Source: DATBFU01 sp046735265
Lineage (GTDB): Bacteria; Acidobacteriota; Thermoanaerobaculia; UBA5066; Gp7-AA6
Direction of reading: 5' to 3'
Assembly (NCBI GenBank): GCA_046735265.1
Contig: JBKPSZ010000323.1
Span: forward strand, 1-13,341
DNA: 13,341 bases
Part shown: positions 1 to 6,019 of the stretch, one piece after another
Layout of the letters: the number at the start of each line of letters is the position of its first letter
Position numbering within the stretch: position 1 is the stretch's first letter
The notes under the pieces: generated by a model
What the model saw: the letters and a program-made list of their open reading frames with translations, nothing else
The model's database searches: none
Told to the model about the DNA's origin: nothing
Made by a program: the position numbers and the translations under genes

Positions 1-1838
1 GTGTAGTCGCGCGTGAACTTGCGGTAGTGGACTCCGGCCTGCAGCGCGATCGATCCGCGGGCGTCGTGCGGGACGGTCATGCGGTAGTGCACGAGCCGGG
101 CCGCTCCGGGGCCGATCCCGTTGTTGTAGAGCGGCACGTGGATGTCCTGCGGCTGGCGGCGGTCCATGTGGCCGCCGTCGTGATCGATGAGGAACGTCGA
201 GAGCATGTCCGCCGCGGGATCGAGCCGGTCCTGCGCGTCGAGCACACCGCTCCGGAAGAAAGGCTTCGATCCGGTCTCGCCTTCGAGCGAGACCCAGGTC
301 TCGTTCGAGTCGGCCGTGCCGTTCGTGTAGGGATGGCCGACGCCGCGCGTGCGCACGACGACCTCGACGTCGATCGTCTCGCCGGGAGAAACGACGACGG
401 GCTCCGCGCCGAGAACGGTCACCCGGTCGCCGCGCTTGATCGCGAAGAGGTCCACGGTCAGGACTTTGTTCTGAAGGAAGTCCTGGATCTGCTTCTGCGT
501 CCCCTTGTCCCCGCGGATGAATGGGAGCGCCGTGTTCGCGGCCGGGAAGACGTGGTCGTGAAGGAAGCCCTTCTGGTTGCCGAACTCGTTCGACTTGTAC
601 GGAGGGAGGTGGCAGTCGCGGCAGGCCTTGGGCTGCGGCGGGTCGTAGAACGAGCGCACGGCGCGGCCGGAGACGCCCGAGTCGTACCAGGTGTCGTAGT
701 GGTTCTGTCCCCGCATCCAGCGGTAGCTGTTCAGAGGCGGGATCAGAGCCACCTTGTGGCAGGTCGAGCAGAACTCCGGTGTGCGGTGGAAGGGCTTCAG
801 GAACGTCTTCCGGTGGAGCGACGGCTCCATGCGGATCAGGAGCCGGTTGACCGCCTTCAGCGTCTCGTTCTTCGAGAAAGCGAACGGGTACTGCTTCGAC
901 TCCTCGATGACGTAGGAGCCGTTGCCCTTGACGTCCTTGACCTCCGCGATCGAGTGGCAGGACATGCAGGTCAATCCCTGCTGCGCCTCCCACGAGTCGT
1001 ATGAGAACTTCGCCTGCGTCGCCGCGCCCATCTGTCCCGTGAAGAGCACGACCGGGTCGTGGCAGCCCGAGCACCACTTCGTCCGCTCGCGGCCCACGCG
1101 GTCGGCCATCAGCTCGACGCTCTTCCGGTAGAAGGGGTTGTTGAACGACGAGAACCGGTGCGCCGACCGCTCCCACTGATGGAAGGAGTCGGGGTGGCAC
1201 GACTGGCAGTACTCGTTCGCCGCGAGCTTCTTCCCGTCGAGGAGCCCCTGGTCGAACGTCTCGGAAGAAGAGGGATAGAAGACCGTGTCGCCGTTGACGT
1301 TGACGATTCGCTTCGGCGGCTTCTCGAGCTTCGCGAGGAGCGCCATCGCGCCGAGGAACACGACGACGGCCCCGCCCCACGCGTAGAGGCGGCGGAACTG
1401 GAGCTTGTGCGTGTGGGCGCGGCGGTGGAGGATGAAGGCGACGAGGGCGAGCGGCACCGACGCCACGTGCCCGAGCCAGACCAGCCGGTTGTTGAGCGTC
1501 GCTCCCTGAAACACCATGTAGACGCCGGTCGAGACGCAGATGACCGCGAGCGAGAAGATCGCGAGACCCGCATACTTCGCCCGCTTGTTCCACATCCGGA
1601 TCATGCGGCGGGCGTGCGTGACGGCGAAGACGAAGAAGGGGATCGCGATCAACGAGCCGAGCACGAGGTGCAGCAGGAGCATCGCGTAGAAGAAGGCGGT
1701 GTCCCGCGTGAACGCGGAGAGGTAGATCGCGTTGGCGGCGATCAGCCCGAGAGGGATGAGAAGCAGGCGATAGAGCCGCCGCTGCCAGGGGCGGAGGACT
1801 CCGGCGGGCTTGGCTTGCGGGCGGGCCGAGGCCGTCAT
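1..1838 (-). CDS. Membrane-anchored multiheme cytochrome c (C-terminal end beyond window)
   Basis: The reading frame starts with ATG at 1838 and stays open for 612 codons to the left edge, so the C-terminus is missing. Hydrophobic stretches at about residues 22-43, 47-72, 90-111, 119-138 and 152-170 predict five membrane helices. A domain follows with five c-type haem sites: CQSCH (211-215), CSGCH (256-260), CMSCH (291-295), CSTCH (357-361) and CRDCH (406-410). Residues 470-612 carry no CxxCH and look beta-rich, with a GHPYTNGTADSNETW segment near 501. The haem domain resembles the cytochrome c554-like multiheme family, which carries electrons in the periplasm. The membrane part suggests exchange with the quinone pool, which is inference. 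It lies 70 bases behind the protease gene on the same strand. The start has a weak ribosome site (GAAGG). The exact electron donor and acceptor cannot be read from the sequence. Confidence 0.85.
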   Translation of the reverse strand, partial: MTASARPQAKPAGVLRPWQRRLYRLLLIPLGLIAANAIYLSAFTRDTAFFYAMLLLHLVLGSLIAIPFFVFAVTHARRMIRMWNKRAKYAGLAIFSLAVICVSTGVYMVFQGATLNNRLVWLGHVASVPLALVAFILHRRAHTHKLQFRRLYAWGGAVVVFLGAMALLAKLEKPPKRIVNVNGDTVFYPSSSETFDQGLLDGKKLAANEYCQSCHPDSFHQWERSAHRFSSFNNPFYRKSVELMADRVGRERTKWCSGCHDPVVLFTGQMGAATQAKFSYDSWEAQQGLTCMSCHSIAEVKDVKGNGSYVIEESKQYPFAFSKNETLKAVNRLLIRMEPSLHRKTFLKPFHRTPEFCSTCHKVALIPPLNSYRWMRGQNHYDTWYDSGVSGRAVRSFYDPPQPKACRDCHLPPYKSNEFGNQKGFLHDHVFPAANTALPFIRGDKGTQKQIQDFLQNKVLTVDLFAIKRGDRVTVLGAEPVVVSPGETIDVEVVVRTRGVGHPYTNGTADSNETWVSLEGETGSKPFFRSGVLDAQDRLDPAADMLSTFLIDHDGGHMDRRQPQDIHVPLYNNGIGPGAARLVHYRMTVPHDARGSIALQAGVHYRKFTRDY

Positions 1839-1886
1839 CGCCTTCGAATGTTACCTGCGAAAAGACCGGTCGAGCAGGCCGTGGTC

Positions 1887-1902
1887 GGGCGCTCCGGCGC
1901 CC
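1887..1902. repeat. Small inverted repeat between protease and cytochrome genes
   Basis: GGGCGC, TCCG, GCGCCC forms a perfect 6-bp stem with a 4-base loop in the 70-base gap between the protease stop (1909) and the cytochrome start (1838). No T-run follows directly on the minus strand, so it is not a standard intrinsic terminator. It may be an attenuating or RNA-stabilising hairpin, or simply GC-rich chance. Confidence 0.3.
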
Positions 1903-1908
1903 CCTTTC

Positions 1909-3852
1909 CTACCGCTGCGGAAACGGCTGAGGGCGCTCCCGCAACTCCGGCGGCGGCGTTTCGGAATCGGGCGATGCTTCCGTCGAGGCCGAAGATCCGC
2001 CGCGCGAAGAGCGCGGCCCGATCGCACGGGTGTGGTGTGGCTCCGAAGCGCGGCCGCCGACAGTGCGCGTCGAGACCGTCGATCCCGTCAGCGACACCGC
2101 AAAACGGACGATTCGTCCCGAGGAGCTCGGAACGTCGGCGCCCCGGTCTTCCACGGTGAGCGTCCACGTGCCGCTGCCGGGCTTTCCGACGAAGGTCGCG
2201 AGCGGGTCCAGGGGAACTTCCGTCAACCCGTACACGGCGTTGATCGGGTGCTCGTGCTCTCCCGTCTGATCCCGCAGGAGGATCGCCATTCCGTCCGGCC
2301 CGCGCAGAGCCACCCGGAGCTGCTGCGGGTCGGGATGATCGATCTCGACCAGCACCTTCAAGTCGGAAACGGATCCGATTCCCGACACCGTGACCGATGA
2401 GGAACCGGAACCGGTCCCGTCCGGGATCGCCACGGGCAATGCGGTCTGCGGCGGCGCAAAGAAGTGGCTCGGGTCGAAGGACACGGCGGCGAATGCGTCC
2501 ACGCGCGGCGTGGTGACCGAGTTTCGCGGATCGGTGAGGGGAGTGCCGGTCGCGCGGAGGATTCCGACGAGCGACTCCGGTGGGAGAGCCGGGCGGAGCT
2601 GACGCATGGCCGCGACCGTGCCGGACACCGCGGGCGCGGACGCGGACGTTCCGGCGAAGAGGTTGACGCCGCTTCCCTTCTTCGCGACGACCCAGAAGGC
2701 TCCGGGCGCGAGCATCGAGAGGTTCGAGGCGGAGTCGGAGAAGCAGACGACCTGGTCGGGCGCCGTCGGAGCGTCCACGCACTGGGTCGCTCCCTTGTCG
2801 TCGAGCCAGGTCTGGCTCGAGGAGGTCTGCGAGTAGACCGCGCCGACCGAGACCGCCGACGTGACGCAGGCGGGCGCCGACAGAGCGTTGGAGGTTGCGT
2901 CGTTGCCCGAAGCGACGACGACCACCATTCCCGCCGCGATCGCGGAGTCGAAAGCGGACGCGTAGTCGGGCACGTCGGCGTCGCAGTACCCGTGATCGAG
3001 CGAGTCTTCGAAGGCGCCGCCGAGCGACAGGTTGATCACGCCGATGTTGTACTGGGCGCGGTGATCGATCGCCCAGTCGACCCCCGCCAGGATGTTGGAG
3101 TCATCCGCCGTGTCCGCGCACGAACCGTTCGTTGCGTCCGTCGAGGAGAAGACCTTGATCGCGACGATCTTCGCGGAGGGCGCCACTCCGGCGGTGCTCG
3201 CGGCGATCGACGCGACGGAAGTGCCGTGGCCGTCGCAGTCCATCGGGTCGTTGTCGTTGTCGGCGGTGTCGGTGCCGGCGACCACCTTCGAGTTCGGGAA
3301 TCCGCCCCCTCCCATCACGTCGACGCCGTAGTCGACGCCGGTGTCGACGATCGCGATCGCCTGGCCGGTCCCGGTCGCTCCGAGCGCGTTGGCCTGGTCG
3401 CTGTGCATCAGGCTCTGGGCGTTGGACGCGACCGAATCGAGCGCGTGCTTCTTTCCGTCGAGGCGGATCCAGTCCACGTCGGGCCGGTTCGCGAGGGAGA
3501 GCAGAGCGGCCCGCGTGACCGTGGCCGACATCAGGGAAAAGCTGCCATAGAAATGCCGAACCTGGAATTCCTCGGCCGGCATCTCGTCGGCCAGACGCTT
3601 CTGCGCCTCGAGGCGCACGAGACGCCGAGCCGGCTCTCCCTCCGGGTCCGGCGACAGGCGAAGGGCGCGCGCCGAGGGCGTTCCGTCGCGAAGCCCGAGG
3701 ACGATCGAGAAGGAGTCCGCGCCGCTGTCGAGCGCCCGGAGCAGTCGGGCGTCGGCGCGCGGGGCGGCGGCGGCCGTTTCGGAGGCCCTCGCCGGAGTCA
3801 CCGCGAGGAAAGTGGACACCGCACAGGACAGCAGGATCGAAGTCGGGCGCAT
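1909..3852 (-). CDS. Secreted subtilisin-like serine protease (S8) with P domain
   Basis: The product is 647 aa from ATG 3852. In-frame GTG 3867 would add five residues. The only AGGAG lies at 3867-3871, which suits neither start well; ATG is preferred because it gives a clean signal peptide (Arg-2, hydrophobic core, cleavage near TPARA). Numbering from GTG 3867: a propeptide (I9-like) spans about 50-137. The catalytic residues are Asp175 (IVDTG), His214 (DGHGTSVA) and Ser408 (GTSASAP), with oxyanion Asn322 (ASGND), so all are intact. Residues about 475-595 form a proprotein-convertase P domain (GSGTWTLTVEDRG). The last ~57 residues are rich in Ser, Pro, Arg and Glu and probably disordered. 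Six cysteines outside the signal peptide could form disulfides. The protein is exported and probably degrades or processes extracellular protein; the substrate is unknown. It is transcribed divergently from the lpxH-like gene. Confidence 0.93.
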   Translation of the reverse strand: MRPTSILLSCAVSTFLAVTPARASETAAAAPRADARLLRALDSGADSFSIVLGLRDGTPSARALRLSPDPEGEPARRLVRLEAQKRLADEMPAEEFQVRHFYGSFSLMSATVTRAALLSLANRPDVDWIRLDGKKHALDSVASNAQSLMHSDQANALGATGTGQAIAIVDTGVDYGVDVMGGGGFPNSKVVAGTDTADNDNDPMDCDGHGTSVASIAASTAGVAPSAKIVAIKVFSSTDATNGSCADTADDSNILAGVDWAIDHRAQYNIGVINLSLGGAFEDSLDHGYCDADVPDYASAFDSAIAAGMVVVVASGNDATSNALSAPACVTSAVSVGAVYSQTSSSQTWLDDKGATQCVDAPTAPDQVVCFSDSASNLSMLAPGAFWVVAKKGSGVNLFAGTSASAPAVSGTVAAMRQLRPALPPESLVGILRATGTPLTDPRNSVTTPRVDAFAAVSFDPSHFFAPPQTALPVAIPDGTGSGSSSVTVSGIGSVSDLKVLVEIDHPDPQQLRVALRGPDGMAILLRDQTGEHEHPINAVYGLTEVPLDPLATFVGKPGSGTWTLTVEDRGADVPSSSGRIVRFAVSLTGSTVSTRTVGGRASEPHHTRAIGPRSSRGGSSASTEASPDSETPPPELRERPQPFPQR

Positions 3853-3976
3853 ATGGCTCGTCAACACTCCTGAAATTGACAGATTCCGATAAGTTCGAAG
3901 CCTCCAAGTATAGCCGGATGCAACGCGCGTGCCCTTTTCGCTATTCCGCGGGAGCGCATGCGCTATCTTTCTGCGG
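3853..3976. promoter_or_regulatory. Divergent control region between protease and lpxH-aroA
   Basis: This is the main non-coding stretch of the window, between divergent starts. It contains a perfect 12-bp palindrome AGCGCATGCGCT (3953-3964), a CCGCGG palindrome (3946-3951), and CGCTAT as a direct repeat at 3939 and 3961, 22 bases (about two helical turns) apart. CGGATGC also occurs twice (3915-3921 and 3974-3980, the second over the lpxH start). A TATACT -10-like hexamer for the protease lies on the minus strand at 3912-3907, without a good -35 partner at 16-18 bases. TATCTT at 3964-3969 could serve lpxH but would give an almost leaderless mRNA. That promoters lie here follows from gene orientation; the exact elements are uncertain. 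Confidence 0.45.
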
Positions 3977-4681
3977 ATGCGGGCGGTTTTCGCCGATTGT
4001 CACGTCGGCCGTCGGCCCGGCGACGAAGGGCCGTTCCTGCAGGCGCTCGACGAAGTCCGGCGGCGCGGAGCGACGACCATCACTCTTCTCGGCGACGTCT
4101 TTCACTTCTTCATCGCGCTCCCGAAGTTCGAGACTCCCGCGATCAGAAAATTCCTGGAGAAGGCGGAAGACCTCGGCCGAAGCGGCGTCTCCATCACGTA
4201 CGTCGAGGGGAACCGGGACTTCTTCCTGCGCGGTTCCTATGCCGAGCGTTTCTTCGCCCGGGTCGTGGAGCAGGAGACCTTCCAGGAGGGGCCGCGCCGG
4301 TTCCTGGCGATGCATGGAGATCTCTTGAACGACCGGGACCACGCCTATCGCTTCTGGCGTTTTCTCTCGAAGAACCGGGTCTCGCGGGCCGCCGCGGGTC
4401 TCGTGCCGAAGCGGGTCGGACAGCGCCTCGTCTGGGACGTCGAGTCCCGCCTCTATCGCACGAACTTCAAGCACAAGTCGCAGCTCCCGTTCGAGATGAT
4501 CCGCGACTTCGCGCGGCGGCGGTTCGGAGAAGGGATCGACGTCGTGCTCCTCGGCCATTTCCACCGTTCCTGGTCGGAGGACCTGGCGGGCGGCAGGGTT
4601 GAAATCCTTCCCGCGTTCGTCGAGGAGCGGCGCTGGATGGAGATCGGCGAGGACGGACAGACCCGGCTCGTGTCGCTCTGA
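3977..4681 (+). CDS. lpxH: LpxH-like UDP-2,3-diacylglucosamine diphosphatase
   Basis: This 234-aa calcineurin-type metallophosphatase has the LpxH motif set in order: DCH (Asp7, His9), LLGD (Asp40), GNRDFFL (Asn79, Arg80), MHGD (His113) and GHFH (His194, His196). LpxH family enzymes hydrolyse UDP-2,3-diacylglucosamine to lipid X and UMP, at the inner face of the cytoplasmic membrane, in lipid A synthesis. The length and near one-to-one spacing match E. coli LpxH (about 240 aa). The frame is open back to a GTG at 3929, but the family's N-terminus begins at MRAVFADCH, so ATG 3977 is chosen. There is no clear Shine-Dalgarno before it. The stop is 7 bases before aroA, so the two are probably one transcript. 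A related phosphoesterase with another substrate is possible, but the GNRD and GHxH pattern favours LpxH. Confidence 0.85.
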   Translation: MRAVFADCHVGRRPGDEGPFLQALDEVRRRGATTITLLGDVFHFFIALPKFETPAIRKFLEKAEDLGRSGVSITYVEGNRDFFLRGSYAERFFARVVEQETFQEGPRRFLAMHGDLLNDRDHAYRFWRFLSKNRVSRAAAGLVPKRVGQRLVWDVESRLYRTNFKHKSQLPFEMIRDFARRRFGEGIDVVLLGHFHRSWSEDLAGGRVEILPAFVEERRWMEIGEDGQTRLVSL

Positions 4682-4688
4682 GGGAGCG

Positions 4689-5957
4689 ATGGACTACCTC
4701 GCACTGCCCCGCGCACGCGAAGTGCGGGGCGCCGTCGCGGTGCCCGCCTCGAAGAGCGCCACGAACCGGGCGCTCGTGCTCGCGACCCTCGCTTCGTCGC
4801 CGGTCGAGGTGATCTCGCCTCTCGAGAGCGACGACACCGACGCGCTCATCGATTGCCTGCGCGCGATGGGCGCGCGGGCCGTTTCGACGCCGCGCGGCGT
4901 CTCGCTTTCGGGACCGCTCGGGGGGCCGTCCCTCGTCGTGACTCTCGACGCGCGCGACTCGGGGACCGCGGCGCGATTGCTCGCGGCGCTCGCGGCCGCC
5001 GCCCCCGGCCGTTTTCGTCTCGACGGGAGCGCGCGGCTACGCGAACGCCCGATGGCGGAGCTGCTCGACGTTCTCCGGCGCGGGGGCGCGCGGATCCGAT
5101 GTGTCGGAGAAGAGGGCCATCTCCCGATCGAGGTCGAGGGCGGCGCTCTGCGTCACGGCCGGCTCGGCGTGGACGCTTCGCGCTCGAGCCAGTTTCTCTC
5201 GGCGCTCCTCCTCGCCGCCGTCGCCGTCGAAGGAGGGCTGACCGTCCGCCCCGAAGGGGACGTCGCGTCGTCGCCCTACGTCGAGACGACGCTCGAGATC
5301 CTCGAAGCGTTCGGCCACGTCGTCCGACGCGAGGGGGACGCGATCGTCGTTGAGCGAGGCGAAGATTCCGTCCGGAGCTTCGCCGTCCCCGGCGACTATT
5401 CCTCGGCGGTGCCGCTCCTCGCCGCGGTGGGGACCGCCGGCGGGAGCGTGACGGTGTCGGGTCTCTCGTCCCCCTCTTCGGCAGCGGACGCCCGGGCCCT
5501 GCCGGTCCTCGAGGCGATGGGCATCGCGATCGAGCGCGGCCGCGGAAGCGTGACGGCTTCCTTCGGGGGAGGCCGGCTCGCGGCGGTCCGGGTCGCGGCG
5601 AAGGACTTTCCCGATTCCGTGCCGACCCTGGCGGCGCTGGCGTCGCTCGCGACGGGGGAGAGCCGATTCGGCGACGTCGCGCACCTGCGTTGGAAAGAGA
5701 GCGATCGGATCGCCTCGGTCGAAGCGCTCCTTCGCGCGGCCGGAGGAGAGGTGCGCGGCGACGGCGCCGACCTGAGCGTCGCCGGAGGACTCACGCCCGG
5801 CGCCCTCGCGGTTCTCCCGACGTTCCGGGATCACCGCATCGCGATGGCCGCGGCCCTCGTCGCGCTCGCGCGGGGGGGATGCCTGGTCGAGGATCCCGGC
5901 TGCGTGTCGAAGTCGTACCCGGCCTTCTTCCGCGACCTCGGGTCCCTCCTGCGATAG
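4689..5957 (+). CDS. aroA: 3-phosphoshikimate 1-carboxyvinyltransferase (EPSP synthase)
   Basis: The 422-aa protein transfers the enolpyruvyl group of PEP to shikimate 3-phosphate, the sixth step of the shikimate pathway, in the cytoplasm. Family motifs are all present: PASKSATNRAL (Lys22, Arg27), DSGTAARLL (90-98, Gly92 equivalent to the conserved PEP-site glycine), RPMAELLDVL (120-129), SSQFLSALLLAA (166-177), FPDSVPTLA (catalytic Asp309), KESDR (336-340), FRDHRIAMA (His382, Arg383) and SKSYPAFF (Lys408). The length is normal (about 425-450 aa). ATG 4689 is chosen because GAGGGAG lies just upstream and the protein then begins at the usual N-terminus; the frame is open further upstream, but that would overlap lpxH. 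It follows lpxH by 7 bases. The GNAGT form seen in E. coli is RDSGT here, a variation in the PEP/shikimate loop. Confidence 0.97.
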   Translation: MDYLALPRAREVRGAVAVPASKSATNRALVLATLASSPVEVISPLESDDTDALIDCLRAMGARAVSTPRGVSLSGPLGGPSLVVTLDARDSGTAARLLAALAAAAPGRFRLDGSARLRERPMAELLDVLRRGGARIRCVGEEGHLPIEVEGGALRHGRLGVDASRSSQFLSALLLAAVAVEGGLTVRPEGDVASSPYVETTLEILEAFGHVVRREGDAIVVERGEDSVRSFAVPGDYSSAVPLLAAVGTAGGSVTVSGLSSPSSAADARALPVLEAMGIAIERGRGSVTASFGGGRLAAVRVAAKDFPDSVPTLAALASLATGESRFGDVAHLRWKESDRIASVEALLRAAGGEVRGDGADLSVAGGLTPGALAVLPTFRDHRIAMAAALVALARGGCLVEDPGCVSKSYPAFFRDLGSLLR

Positions 5958-5964
5958 CGGGAGG
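5945..5964 (+). terminator. Hairpin overlapping the aroA stop codon
   Basis: CCTCCTGC and GCGGGAGG pair over 8 bp (one G-T) around a GATA loop. The aroA stop TAG (5955-5957) lies in the loop and the start of the right arm. There is no T-run, so a classical intrinsic terminator is not shown. The position at the end of the lpxH-aroA unit fits a transcript-end or RNA-stability structure. Confidence 0.35.
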
Positions 5965-6019
5965 TCCCGGCGCGCCGGTTCGAATCCCGGATCTCACGAC
6001 AATCTAGAAGCGAAATCCC
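5958..6019. other. Gap between aroA and the sigma-54 activator gene
   Basis: These 62 bases contain the 12-bp palindrome CCGGCGCGCCGG (5967-5978), then GGTTCGAATCCC, which looks like a tRNA T-loop but has no tRNA around it. GACAAT at 5999-6004 is a poor -10 candidate. I see no convincing -35, no sigma-54 -24/-12 element and no clear ribosome site before ATG 6020. Confidence 0.4.

Noticed and set aside
27..1004. Plus-strand open frame of 325 codons
   Set aside because: It is antisense to the cytochrome; the minus strand encodes the CxxCH sites and membrane helices, and this frame yields Arg/Val/Glu-rich sequence with no family.
1195..1209. TGGCAC followed by TGGCAG, resembling a sigma-54 -24/-12 promoter
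   Set aside because: It lies inside the cytochrome and is the antisense of the Cys-His codons of a haem site; the -12 part lacks TTGC.
1059..2159. Plus-strand open frame of 366 codons crossing two minus-strand genes
   Set aside because: It overlaps both the cytochrome and the end of the protease and reads as low-complexity Arg/Glu sequence, typical of GC-rich shadows.
2464..3873. Plus-strand open frame of 469 codons
   Set aside because: It is fully antisense to the subtilase, whose catalytic triad and P domain are intact on the minus strand.
5974..5997. GGTTCGAATCCC, a match to the tRNA T-loop consensus, as a tRNA or attachment-site remnant
   Set aside because: The flanking arms pair poorly (two mismatches in five), no acceptor or anticodon arm can be built upstream, and no integrase or repeat copy is present.
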